NCBI GenBank assembly: GCA_023416995.1
Contig: JAEZGI010000006.1
Location: 1 to 64,000 of the forward strand
From: Bacteroidota bacterium
GTDB taxonomy: Bacteria; Bacteroidota; Bacteroidia; Chitinophagales; Chitinophagaceae
Reading direction: 5' to 3'
DNA: 64,000 nt
The translations under genes were made by a program, and so were the position numbers. The notes beneath the pieces are model-generated. The model searched no databases, was not told where the DNA came from, and saw nothing but the letters and a program-made list of their open reading frames with translations. Of the stretch, positions 53,747 through 62,357 are shown in pieces. The first letter of the stretch is position 1. Each line of letters starts with the position of its first letter.

Positions 53747-54223
53747 CTAAAATATTTTTAATGGTTTTTTTGCGCGATCCCGGAGTTTTTTCACTGTGTC
53801 GTGTGCATGAAGCAGATGGTCGAGCTGGTCCGACACCATCTCTCTTAAATACCCTTCAAGTGCTGGTTGTTGCATGGCAGCTCGATAAACGCTTAGCGTA
53901 ACATCTTCCATATCTTCACAACTATCAAGAATGGAATAGCTCGAATGCTTACTCAGCATGGTCCTCACATTCATCCAGGCGCGGTAAATTCTGCCCTCCG
54001 TACTTGTACCGCTGTTTGTGTTTCCCCCCATAATTTCAACCTCGCGGGATAGCGTATCGATATAGCGTTCGCTGTCTTTAATCATCTGTTTAAAAAACGG
54101 AAGCAGTCGCTGATCGTCATCTTTTAGTTCAATTACCCCGATACGGTATAATTCGGCACGGTCATAATTGATCTCAATGAGTTCGTTCAAAATCTCTGCA
54201 GTAACGGCACAAGTAGAAATCAT
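53747..54223 (-). CDS. DUF2383 (PA2169-type) four-helix protein, copy 1
   Basis: A 158-residue soluble ferritin-like four-helix protein of the DUF2383/PA2169 group. Marker segments: TAEILNELIEINYDRAELYR, FFKQMIKDSERYIDTLSREV, GRIYRAWMNVRTMLSKH with its Trp-Met pair, and the late SDQLDHLLHAHDTVKKLRD. The family is linked to stress responses but its chemistry is unproven. A 50-base gap separates it from the related gene upstream. Confidence 0.85.
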   Translation of the reverse strand: MISTCAVTAEILNELIEINYDRAELYRIGVIELKDDDQRLLPFFKQMIKDSERYIDTLSREVEIMGGNTNSGTSTEGRIYRAWMNVRTMLSKHSSYSILDSCEDMEDVTLSVYRAAMQQPALEGYLREMVSDQLDHLLHAHDTVKKLRDRAKKPLKIF

Positions 54224-54272
54224 AACAAAGGTTCACAGGCACACTTAAAAAAGGCGTGCCAATGCAAACCAA

Positions 54273-54725
54273 TCAGTCTGTGTGATCCCGCATTACAAGA
54301 ATGGCGTGCCGAAAGGTGTCAATCCGCGATTCGTGGTCGGTAAGGATATCTTTTAAATAAGCCGCGAGATCTTCCGACTGATGTGCTGCATGATAGGCTT
54401 CCAGAACGGCAGCTTCCACCGCTTCTGAAAATGCGAGCAACTGATCCCGGTCAGCAGTGTTGGCAGCAGGAAGCATCTGTTGATAACGTGCAAAGACCTC
54501 ACCGCGGCGGGCCGGCGACAGGTCAATGTGTTCGCCCATAGCATGAAGCTCCGTAGCCAGGTATATTTTGTTCTGGTGACTTTCGCCGATGATGCTTGCA
54601 AACAGGAAACGAAGTTCGGTATCGCGTGGATCGATATGCGTCATCGCGGCCTCATACCGGGCGATACGGGAATTGTTTACTTCTATAAGATCGTTCAATA
54701 CTTCAGGGGCGGTAAGGTGCGTCAT
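54273..54725 (-). CDS. DUF2383 (PA2169-type) four-helix protein, copy 2
   Basis: A 150-residue paralogue of the neighbouring gene: APEVLNDLIEVNNSRIARYE, FASIIGESHQNKIYLATELH, PARRGEVFARYQQMLP and LTDHESRIDTFRHAILVMRD. The two differ a lot, so the duplication is old. Probably first gene of an operon with copy 1 and the 34-residue peptide. Confidence 0.83.
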   Translation of the reverse strand: MTHLTAPEVLNDLIEVNNSRIARYEAAMTHIDPRDTELRFLFASIIGESHQNKIYLATELHAMGEHIDLSPARRGEVFARYQQMLPAANTADRDQLLAFSEAVEAAVLEAYHAAHQSEDLAAYLKDILTDHESRIDTFRHAILVMRDHTD

Positions 54726-54766
54726 AAAGCCGGCTTGGAAGGGTTTCGCCGTTAAATATAACGTAT

Positions 54767-55276
54767 TTACTTATGCGAAGACGTGCTGTCAGGAGCCTGT
54801 ACACCAATAGATATCGCATAAGGCGATTTTGAAACCAATTCATTGAACTTTTTTGTTGCGATCGCAATGCTGTCGAGTCTTGCCTCGTATCGCTGACGGA
54901 ATTCGCCGATCAGCGGAGCGTTCTGCCAGCGCGGTTCCTGCGAAAGCCGGTTAAAAAGTTGCCCAACCGAGTGTTCGATCTTTTGTTGATGTTTTACAAA
55001 GGTGTTGATGTCTTTCCGGGTAGTAACGGGTTTATTGAAATCGAGGCTGACCACAGGTTCATTTTCCAGGGCTGTATTAATTTCTGAAACCGGTACCTGG
55101 GCATCAACACTCACATTCGAAACCAACTCAGCCGCAAGGTCACCCAATTTCTGGTATTCTATTTCAACAGTATCGTAAGCAGCAATTATCGGTTCGGTTA
55201 ATGCCGGGTCGGTATCATCAGAACTACAGGCTACAAAAAACAGCGTTGCGAGGATGCTTGCAAAGAGAAACTTCAT
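54767..55276 (-). CDS. Lipoprotein of unknown function
   Basis: A 169-residue protein with signal MKFLFASILATLFFVAC (Cys17 lipidated). The residues after the cysteine, SSDDTDPALTE, are acidic, as in the lipoprotein export signals of Bacteroidota that send lipoproteins to the cell surface. The rest is helical (EYQKLGDLAAELVSNVS, FVKHQQKIEHSVGQLFNRLS) and may form a coiled coil. Family not recognised. Confidence 0.75.
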   Translation of the reverse strand: MKFLFASILATLFFVACSSDDTDPALTEPIIAAYDTVEIEYQKLGDLAAELVSNVSVDAQVPVSEINTALENEPVVSLDFNKPVTTRKDINTFVKHQQKIEHSVGQLFNRLSQEPRWQNAPLIGEFRQRYEARLDSIAIATKKFNELVSKSPYAISIGVQAPDSTSSHK

Positions 55277-55383
55277 AAAGAGGTTGTGAATTTAGACACT
55301 TTTCTATTATAAATTCCCTGCCATCTTAATACCGTTGCAAAAACATTAATGTAAAGGATGTATCTCACTCGCCCGATACACAA

Positions 55384-55391
55384 TATATTTG
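55384..55391 (+). promoter_or_regulatory. -7 promoter box (TATATTTG) for the GH43 gene
   Basis: TATATTTG fits TAnnTTTG and lies 29 bases upstream of ATG 55421. No TTG at the expected -33 position. Confidence 0.4.
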
Positions 55392-55420
55392 AACCAATAT
55401 TTAACCACATAAAAGAAATA

Positions 55421-56392
55421 ATGAAACGTATTTTGATTGTTGTGATGATGCTGGCCAGTGTGACCGGTTTCGCGCAGAAAAAGAAAGACAAATCAGGCAA
55501 TCCCCTTTTTCCCGGCTGGTATGCCGATCCTGAAGCAATTATTTTTGACAATACTGTCTGGATCTATCCCACTTTTTCTGCTCCTTACGAAAAGCAGGTG
55601 TTTTTTGATGCTTTCTCCTCAAAGGATCTTGTTAACTGGAAAAAACACCCGCGAATTCTCGATACAGCTGCTGTTAAGTGGGCCAGGCGGGCGGTTTGGG
55701 CACCTTCGATTATCAAAAAAGATAACAAGTATTTCCTGTTTTTTGGCGCCAATGATATTCAGAATGACAATGAATATGGCGGCATCGGTGTAGCAGTTTC
55801 AGATAAACCTGAGGGACCTTTTAAAGATCATCTCGGAAAGCCTTTGATTGATAAATTTCATAACGGCGCACAGCCAATTGACCAGTTTGTTTTCCGTGAT
55901 AAAGATGGCAAACATTACCTCTATTATGGTGGTTGGCGCCATTGCAATGTCGCGCAGCTCAATGATGATTTTACCGGTTTTATACCGTTTGAAGACGGCA
56001 CTATTTTCCGCGAGATCACTCCGGAAAAATATGTTGAAGGTCCTTTTATGTTTATCCGGAACGGCAAATATTATTTCATGTGGTCAGAAGGCGGTTGGAC
56101 AGGACCCGACTACAGTGTTTCCTATGCCATCGCGGATTCACCATTGGGACCATTCAAACGGGTTGGTAAGATTCTTCAGCAAAACCCCGAAATCGCTACC
56201 GGTGCCGGGCATCATTCTGTAATTGGTAATGCAAAAAAAGACGAATGGTATATAGTCTATCACAGGAGACCGGTGAATGAAAAAGGCCGGGACAGTCGCG
56301 AAACCTGTATCGAAGTATTGCGTTTTGATGAAAATGGGCATATACTGCCGGTTGTTATTACCCGCGAAGGAGTAAACAAACTCAGGAAATAA
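55421..56392 (+). CDS. Secreted glycoside hydrolase family 43
   Basis: A 323-residue enzyme with signal peptide MKRILIVVMMLASVTGFAQ. It has the five-bladed propeller of GH43 (arabinanase/xylosidase clan GH-F). The three catalytic-type residues are Asp36 in YADPEA, Asp154 in QPIDQFVF and Glu206 in VEGPFM. Blades contain WAPSIIKKDNKYFLFFG and YFMWSEGGWTGPDYS. The substrate is probably an arabino- or xylo-oligosaccharide. It is followed by the repeated terminator element copy B. The start is ATG 55421. Confidence 0.9.
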   Translation: MKRILIVVMMLASVTGFAQKKKDKSGNPLFPGWYADPEAIIFDNTVWIYPTFSAPYEKQVFFDAFSSKDLVNWKKHPRILDTAAVKWARRAVWAPSIIKKDNKYFLFFGANDIQNDNEYGGIGVAVSDKPEGPFKDHLGKPLIDKFHNGAQPIDQFVFRDKDGKHYLYYGGWRHCNVAQLNDDFTGFIPFEDGTIFREITPEKYVEGPFMFIRNGKYYFMWSEGGWTGPDYSVSYAIADSPLGPFKRVGKILQQNPEIATGAGHHSVIGNAKKDEWYIVYHRRPVNEKGRDSRETCIEVLRFDENGHILPVVITREGVNKLRK

Positions 56393-56432
56393 GTACCCGT
56401 ATTAATACCTAAAATTTTCGGTAGAAAAACCC

Positions 56433-56463
56433 TTGCTATGTGGCATTGAAGGATGTAATATTG
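56433..56463 (+). promoter_or_regulatory. Promoter-like sequence ahead of element copy B
   Basis: TTG at 56433-56435 and TAATATTG at 56456-56463 (one mismatch to TAnnTTTG) are exactly 20 bases apart, 41 bases after the GH43 stop. If active it would start an RNA of about 60 bases covering the conserved block and the terminator. Copy A lacks a matching promoter. Confidence 0.4.
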
Positions 56464-56466
56464 TGA

Positions 56467-56529
56467 AGGTTTTTCATAGGATATTGGATTTAAACCGGGG
56501 TTGAATTTCTATTCAGACCCCTTTTTTTT
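56467..56529 (+). ncRNA. Candidate small RNA or conserved 3'-end element, copy B
   Basis: The 28-base block 56467-56494 is identical to the one at 53486-53513 in opposite orientation. It is followed by a hairpin (GGGGT-TGAAT, loop TTCT, ATTCA-G-ACCCC; 56497-56521) and eight T (56522-56529). A promoter-like sequence lies directly upstream. The T-run overlaps the stop codon of the convergent acylase gene. Either a 60-base sRNA or a 3'-UTR element of the GH43 mRNA; the hairpin itself is a sound intrinsic terminator. Confidence 0.5.
56497..56529 (+). terminator. Intrinsic terminator, copy B of the repeated element
   Basis: A ten-pair stem with one bulged G and a TTCT loop, followed by eight T. 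It would terminate the GH43 transcript. Confidence 0.85.
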
Positions 56530-58582
56530 ACCCCGGGTGATATACTTTTTTCGCCTTCTGCAGCACTGTCTTCTTGTCAAGCGTCATTGGTTTTAACTGC
56601 TGTTTTTGAAACATGTCCATCTGGTCCTTAAAATGCGGAGAACCAGGATTCGAAGAAGCTCCAAATGTGTTAACGGATTCTATGATCGGCAATCCTTCTT
56701 TCGGGTAACGTACAAAACAGATATAGGCATCTCCCGAAACAACTTTGCGTAATCCGTTTTTATATGGAGCAGTATATTCGGCTGTTAATACATCCGGTAA
56801 ACCCCAGGCGGGCCGCACATCATCACCTCTCACCAGTTTTTGAATATCTCCTAATACGAGGTTGCTACGGCCAAAATGTTTCATAAAATAATTATGAACA
56901 AAGCTCATTGTCTCCACAGCTTCAGCAGTTGTAACATCCCGGGACGCGGAACCTGATAGTTTTTTAGAAAGAAAATCATACACCATCAGGAACACGGCGG
57001 CGCCTTTGCTGTCGGCCACAGCATTGCGATCCCAGTCCTGCAGATTCAGCAACTCTTCTTTAAACAGGGGATACTTTTCAGCATCGAGGTTAAACAAGCT
57101 ATCAAGGCCATACGGATATTCAAGCACCGATGGCAGCTTCTGATCAAACTTGATTTTTTTCACGGTGGCATAATCTACCTTTCCGATATCTGCCATCAAC
57201 TCTCCCACCCTTACACTTCGATTATTATTGAAAGTTTCGAACCCATCGTTTCGGTCAAATGCTCCCGGATCCAGATTATACTTTTTATCAGTTGCCAGGA
57301 AAGGGGAATGATTGGTGTTGAACACATATCCGGAAGGGGGATTGAGATATTGAGGTAATGCACTCAGCGGTTTAAACTCTGTCCACAACGTTTTTGAGGT
57401 GTTTCCGGGTATGGTTGACTTCCAATCATACTTCGGATCAGGATTTCTTACCGGCATTTTTCCATTACTGATATAATAGATGGTATCATATCTGTCGGCA
57501 TAGATGATGTTAAACATCGGGAGGCTGGTCATACTTAAAGCCTGCCGAAATTCTGTAAAATTGCGGGCCTTGTTCATCCGGTACCATTGCTCGAGGCCCT
57601 TCGCATCCATGTTGGCGCTGAGACGCATGGCAAATGCACCTTGTTTTGTTTTAACGGTTGCACCGTATTTGCTCCAGTATACCATCCGGCCCACTTTGAA
57701 AGGAACACCCTTCACTTCCAGTTTAACTTTGGTGGACTCAAGTTCCAGCCACTCACCATCAAACTTATACTGATTGTTGTTGGCAGGATTCAATTCAAGT
57801 TGAAAAACATCAATCTTATCCTGGTAATTTACCGTATGTGCCCAGCCAAGATTTTCATTGGTACCATGGAAGATCAGACAGCCACCGGGAAATAAGCCAC
57901 CCAGCATGTTCCAACCCTGTTCACTTTGAAGGTGTGCCTCGTAAAAGGCTGTCATACCCTCAAGTGGCTGGTGTGCATTAATTGTAAGCATTGCTTCACC
58001 GGTGGTTGTGCGCTCCGGGTGAAAAGCAAAAGCATTTGATCCCTGGGCGTTGAAACCCGGTATTGTTGGCATTCTGCCTCCAAAAATCCGTGGCAGTACT
58101 TTATCAACTCCGCAAAAAACGCTTGTTGAAAAAACAACTGCTGTCAGGTAATCGCGTTCATCGAATGGAAAAGCTTTTTTGTATTTGATTTGTTTCGGAT
58201 GCGCCCGTGCAAAAGCATTCAGTCCATCTACATAACCCTTCATGAGCGCTATAAAGTCGGCCCCCATAGTGTTCCATTGTTCATCCACCAGTTCACGGCA
58301 CCGTAACAGCCTGTTAACATAGTCGGCTTCCGCACCTTTTCTGCCCAACGCAGTGCCCATCTTTGCTTTGCCCATGAGGACCACCAGTTGCAGGGTTTCA
58401 AAATCATCTTCAGCATGGGCCCAGGCGAGACCGTATGCAACTTCGGGGTCGGTAGGAGCAAATATATGTGGAACACCAAAACTGTCTCTTGCGATCTGGA
58501 TGCGTTGAGGATTAATTGGTAAGGTTGTCTGTGCTATACTGTGGATACTAAAAACAAGGAGGAACGGTAGAATCAATTTCAT
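56528..58582 (-). CDS. Secreted penicillin-acylase-family amidohydrolase
   Basis: A 684-residue N-terminal-nucleophile hydrolase. A signal peptide (MKLILPFLLVFSIHSIAQ) is followed by an alpha chain (about 20-165), a spacer, and the beta chain whose first residue should be Ser182 in QGSNAFAF after self-cleavage; the beta chain begins with the usual nucleophile and GGLFPG-type region (NMLGGLFPGGCLIFHGTNENLGW). The family includes penicillin G acylase, aculeacin acylase and acyl-homoserine-lactone acylases, so the acyl amide it splits, possibly a signal or antibiotic, cannot be named. Confidence 0.88.
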   Translation of the reverse strand: MKLILPFLLVFSIHSIAQTTLPINPQRIQIARDSFGVPHIFAPTDPEVAYGLAWAHAEDDFETLQLVVLMGKAKMGTALGRKGAEADYVNRLLRCRELVDEQWNTMGADFIALMKGYVDGLNAFARAHPKQIKYKKAFPFDERDYLTAVVFSTSVFCGVDKVLPRIFGGRMPTIPGFNAQGSNAFAFHPERTTTGEAMLTINAHQPLEGMTAFYEAHLQSEQGWNMLGGLFPGGCLIFHGTNENLGWAHTVNYQDKIDVFQLELNPANNNQYKFDGEWLELESTKVKLEVKGVPFKVGRMVYWSKYGATVKTKQGAFAMRLSANMDAKGLEQWYRMNKARNFTEFRQALSMTSLPMFNIIYADRYDTIYYISNGKMPVRNPDPKYDWKSTIPGNTSKTLWTEFKPLSALPQYLNPPSGYVFNTNHSPFLATDKKYNLDPGAFDRNDGFETFNNNRSVRVGELMADIGKVDYATVKKIKFDQKLPSVLEYPYGLDSLFNLDAEKYPLFKEELLNLQDWDRNAVADSKGAAVFLMVYDFLSKKLSGSASRDVTTAEAVETMSFVHNYFMKHFGRSNLVLGDIQKLVRGDDVRPAWGLPDVLTAEYTAPYKNGLRKVVSGDAYICFVRYPKEGLPIIESVNTFGASSNPGSPHFKDQMDMFQKQQLKPMTLDKKTVLQKAKKVYHPG

Positions 58583-58731
58583 CGCTGTAAAATAAGGGAA
58601 AAAGCTTAGCGGTTTTGCACCGGCTGGTGTTCCCCGGCGCTGGCACGCTTTTTAACGCAATTTTTAGGAACCGGTGCTACCAAATACGTATTTAAAGCAT
58701 CTAATAATTATTACTCATCAATTGAAATGCT

Positions 58732-59055
58732 ATGGAACAGGCTACTCAACAGGAAGTATTGTTATTGACCGGCACCAGCTTTTCGTCGAGACAAAGAATT
58801 GAAGCGGATGAAAAAATGATTCAACCGGCACAGGATGAGCAAGCCGTGCTGGAACAGGCTTGCTGGAATGGACTATTACCAACAATGTTACCGGAAATAT
58901 GCAGCCATTCAATGTCTGATAAACCAGTTTATATCTGGAAGATTCGTGAAGGCGCGACTTTCCTCGAAGTAGAGATCAGTGATGTACCGCGGGATATTGA
59001 CGCATACTTTTCACTGGATCCCTATGCTTATGCTATTACGCGGAATTACAACTGA
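58732..59055 (+). CDS. Small protein of unknown function
   Basis: A 107-residue protein that is acidic and has no signal peptide or membrane helix. The N-terminal 50 residues are Gln/Glu-rich and helical (ATQQEVLLLTG, QDEQAVLEQACWNGLLP); the C-terminal half is beta-like (VYIWKIREGATFLEVEISDV, then DPYAYAITRNYN). It may be a regulator or antitoxin-like protein, but no family was recognised. It ends six bases before the convergent GH29 gene's stop. Confidence 0.6.
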   Translation: MEQATQQEVLLLTGTSFSSRQRIEADEKMIQPAQDEQAVLEQACWNGLLPTMLPEICSHSMSDKPVYIWKIREGATFLEVEISDVPRDIDAYFSLDPYAYAITRNYN

Positions 59056-59061
59056 TGTTGT

Positions 59062-60468
59062 CTATAAGACGCCACTTAGTTGAAATACCCATGCGTCCTG
59101 CGACAACATCGCCCCTGCAGGTGGGGTTGGCAATGTGATAGTTAAAGTGTTGCCGGAATGTGCATATTTAACCGCGCCATCATAGCCGAGCAGTTTCACC
59201 TGTCCCGGCTTTTTTACGCCTTTTACTACCACTTGTTTATCCTGGAAACCCGTAACCATGGCAAACAGATCGTTGCCCTTTCTTGAATAAAATATTTTGG
59301 TTTCTTTGGTAATTGCCGGCGCTTTCTCCCAGTTCCTCGTGCCATAGATACCCGCACCGTTTGTTTTTAACCAACTACCCATATCAAGTAAACGTTGTTG
59401 CATGATGACAGGGATACGACCATCGGCGGTTGGTCCGATATTCAGCAACAGATTGCCACCGCGCGCTACCTTATCAATCAGCATATGAATAAGCTGTCTG
59501 CTGGAGGAATAGTCAGCAAGATTTTCATTGCGGTTATATCCGAATGATCCTCCGATACCGCGGCATTCTTCCCATGGATGCGATAGAAGTTTACCCGAGG
59601 CATCATCATTATGCACGAGGTCGTATTCAGTAGTATAAAAAGATCCGTGTTTACTCCTGGTTTCTTTACCCCAGCGATCATTGACCACTACATCTTTTTT
59701 TACCGGGCTTTCATTATAGAGCCACGCAAGGAAATCAGTGCTCTTCCACACCTCGCTGGGATGATCCCATTCCCCATCGGTCCACACTACATCAGGATGA
59801 TAACGCGTTACCAGGTCCTTCATCTGTGGTAACATATGCTCATCAACATATTTGTTTACGTTTTCATGGTATAAGGGATTATACCATTCGTACAGGGAGT
59901 AATAGAAACCCATACGCAAACCGGCTTTCTTTACTGCCTTGGTAAGTTCGCCTGCAAGATCGCGGTGGGGACCAACATCCATACTGTTCCAGTTCCATGA
60001 ATGTTTGCTTGGCCACATAGCAAAACCTTCGTGATGTTTTGATGTAAGCACAACATATTTTGCGCCCGCAGCTTCAAAAAGTTCGGCCCACTGCCCGGGA
60101 TTGAACATTTCTGCTTTAAAGCCGCTTACAAAATCATTGTATGAGAAATTGGGTCCAAAAGTTTTTTTATGATACTCTTTAAACAGCTTACCGACCGCAT
60201 TGTCATCGGTCATTCTTTTACCATACCATTCTGCATATTTTGAATAAGTTGGTATTTCAGGACCGGTTGGGGCCCAGGCAGGAACTGAATAGAGCCCCCA
60301 GTGTATAAAGATGCCAAACTTGCTGTCTTCGAACCATTGCGGAATGGGTCTTGAATCGATCGATTCCCAGTTGGGGGCGTAAGTTTTCTGCGACCAGGCA
60401 TTACCGTTAGAGACTGTCATAACAAATGATAGGGCACCAATTAACAGTTTGTGAAATCTTGTTCTCAT
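59062..60468 (-). CDS. Secreted alpha-L-fucosidase (GH29)
   Basis: A 468-residue enzyme with a signal peptide ending near SNGNAWSQ. The (beta/alpha)8 catalytic domain has the GH29 pattern: FGIFIHWGLYSVPAW, KYVVLTSKHHEGFAMW, GFYYSLYEWYNPLY, and the nucleophile Asp231 in VVWTDGEWDHP. NLLLNIGPTADGRIP closes the barrel. The C-terminal 90 residues form a beta domain with KVLFYSR-like strands. It probably removes fucose from glycans outside the cell or in the periplasm. Confidence 0.93.
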   Translation of the reverse strand: MRTRFHKLLIGALSFVMTVSNGNAWSQKTYAPNWESIDSRPIPQWFEDSKFGIFIHWGLYSVPAWAPTGPEIPTYSKYAEWYGKRMTDDNAVGKLFKEYHKKTFGPNFSYNDFVSGFKAEMFNPGQWAELFEAAGAKYVVLTSKHHEGFAMWPSKHSWNWNSMDVGPHRDLAGELTKAVKKAGLRMGFYYSLYEWYNPLYHENVNKYVDEHMLPQMKDLVTRYHPDVVWTDGEWDHPSEVWKSTDFLAWLYNESPVKKDVVVNDRWGKETRSKHGSFYTTEYDLVHNDDASGKLLSHPWEECRGIGGSFGYNRNENLADYSSSRQLIHMLIDKVARGGNLLLNIGPTADGRIPVIMQQRLLDMGSWLKTNGAGIYGTRNWEKAPAITKETKIFYSRKGNDLFAMVTGFQDKQVVVKGVKKPGQVKLLGYDGAVKYAHSGNTLTITLPTPPAGAMLSQDAWVFQLSGVL

Positions 60469-60685
60469 TATGGCATGTTTAGCAAAAGGAAACCGTGAAT
60501 CTAAGGATTAATCGCTTATATATTTTGCGTCAATAGTAATTAGTTACTCAAACGTTTTCATGGCTGTCTGGGGAAGTATTATAGGATGACATTCGAAAAA
60601 ATGCTGCCTGGAACGTTTTGATGTGTTAGCGAATTCATCGATCCTGGTCAGGAATATCGTATTTTAAATGTTTAATTGAAATCAT

Positions 60686-62206
60686 ATGTCTGCAGTGAAC
60701 AAGTCTGCGCGCACTTTTATTGATGAGACAGGTGCTGATCAGATCATAGCCGAAATATCGGCAGGTATATCCGCACTAAATGATGGAAGCCGTCCGCATT
60801 ATTCCGACCTGGTACTGGAACATGAGGGCCAGGAAACCGAATTTGTAAATTATGTTCAGGAAGGTGGTGGCGTATTAGGTATTGCACTGATCGGTTATAC
60901 CTATGCGCTTGAGAAACTCGGGTTTCGTTTTCTTCGGTTGGCGGGTACGAGTGCAGGGGCAATAACAACAATTATGCTGGCCGCGGTTGATAAAAAGAAT
61001 TATGAAAAGGAGAATTTGGAATTGTCATCAGAGATCATGTTGCACGAGTTGCTGAGGTATGATCTCTGGCAGTTGGTAGATGGTCATTGGCTGGCAAAAC
61101 GACTGATCCGGATCTTTATCAACTATCGTTTCGGCACCAGGTTACTGAAAATTTTGATTGCCTGTTCTGTGATGATACCCATTGTATATGCTATTTACCA
61201 GGTGTTTGCTCAATTCTATTATACTCCGGTACCCTCGAATTTTGAGCGGGTGTTTAGCGCAGTTGCTTTATTGGCTTTGTTCACGTTGATCCTCCTTGTT
61301 ATCATATTCAGTTATTTCAGGATACGCTTTTCCCGCGCAGGTTTTGGCATCAACACAGGCAAGAACTTTCATAAATGGATCACTGAAATTCTTACAAAAA
61401 ACCAGGTGTATTCGATGGACGACCTTCACCGGGTTATGAAGAAACGGTTTGAAGGCATGAAGATGCGGCCCGAACGTGCGGCAATGAACATTCCAGGAGA
61501 TGACCTGGTCATCCCTACCCCGTACCTGACCCTTGTGACCAGTGATATAACTGCGCAAACGAAGGTGGAGTTCCCGCTTATGTCGAAAGATTATTACGCT
61601 GAGCCTGGTAAGGTGAATCCTGCAGATTTTGTGCGGGCGAGCATGTCGATCCCTTTGTTTTTTGAACCGTTCCGTATTTGTGTGCCGGAGTTGGTACAAC
61701 AGCAAAGCAAGCTGCAACAACGGAAGGCAACGGTGCACGATAAAAAGGAGCAGAAACCCAGGATTTCCCTGTTTGTAGATGGCGGGATTCTATCCAATTT
61801 CCCTATAAACGTGTTTCACAATCCCGCGGTGCATGTTGCACGCCTACCCACCTTTGGTGTGAAACTGGAGGATGAAGAACATCTGCCACCGGGTAAAGAG
61901 CAACCCGAATCAAGGAGTTTATTTAAGTATATAATGACCGTCTTCAGCACTGTGCGGTTTCATTACGACCGGGAATTTTTACGCGGCAATGCTGTTTATG
62001 AGCAGTGTATCGGTTATATAGATGCAGCCGGTTATAACTGGCTTAACTTCGGAATGGATGAAAAAGCAAAAAAAGAATTGTTTATTAAAGGCGTAGAAGC
62101 TGCCCGCACTTTTTTCCTTGGTGGCCAGGTGTATGTGGACGGCAAACTTCGCGAGGTAAAACCATTCAACTGGGAAAAATTTAAGACCGACCGCAGGAAG
62201 TTATAA
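60686..62206 (+). CDS. Patatin-like phospholipase with two membrane helices
   Basis: A 506-residue lipase-like protein. The patatin motifs are all present: the oxyanion loop GGGVLG (residues 60-65 region), the nucleophile elbow GTSAG with Ser89, and the catalytic Asp in DGG at 365-367. Between Ser89 and Asp365 there are two membrane helices (about 153-175 and 190-212), an arrangement unusual in patatins. The first 45 residues are helical. It likely hydrolyses membrane phospholipids while anchored in the bilayer. It is monocistronic, with no clear consensus promoter in the 217-base upstream interval. Confidence 0.85.
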   Translation: MSAVNKSARTFIDETGADQIIAEISAGISALNDGSRPHYSDLVLEHEGQETEFVNYVQEGGGVLGIALIGYTYALEKLGFRFLRLAGTSAGAITTIMLAAVDKKNYEKENLELSSEIMLHELLRYDLWQLVDGHWLAKRLIRIFINYRFGTRLLKILIACSVMIPIVYAIYQVFAQFYYTPVPSNFERVFSAVALLALFTLILLVIIFSYFRIRFSRAGFGINTGKNFHKWITEILTKNQVYSMDDLHRVMKKRFEGMKMRPERAAMNIPGDDLVIPTPYLTLVTSDITAQTKVEFPLMSKDYYAEPGKVNPADFVRASMSIPLFFEPFRICVPELVQQQSKLQQRKATVHDKKEQKPRISLFVDGGILSNFPINVFHNPAVHVARLPTFGVKLEDEEHLPPGKEQPESRSLFKYIMTVFSTVRFHYDREFLRGNAVYEQCIGYIDAAGYNWLNFGMDEKAKKELFIKGVEAARTFFLGGQVYVDGKLREVKPFNWEKFKTDRRKL

Positions 62207-62357
62207 CTTACCACGCGGTGATCAATTTTCCATCTTAAGAAATGTTGACTCAACAACTAAGCTGACCGTAGTTGATTGCGTCGGTGGCAAATTTTTTTTA
62301 ATCTAATAAGATTGACTTGGACACGGACGAGCCATCTGTGCTTCTTTGTTGACCCGC
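62207..62357. other. Intergenic stretch after the patatin gene
   Basis: About 150 bases without a gene, ending at the inverted-repeat element. It contains a short GTTGA/TCAAC inverted repeat and a run of eight T near 62291. No feature could be supported. Confidence 0.4.

Noticed and set aside
56528..58582. Acylase called an acyl-homoserine-lactone acylase
   Set aside because: The family match is sound, but no residue seen distinguishes the substrate, so the narrower name is not supported.
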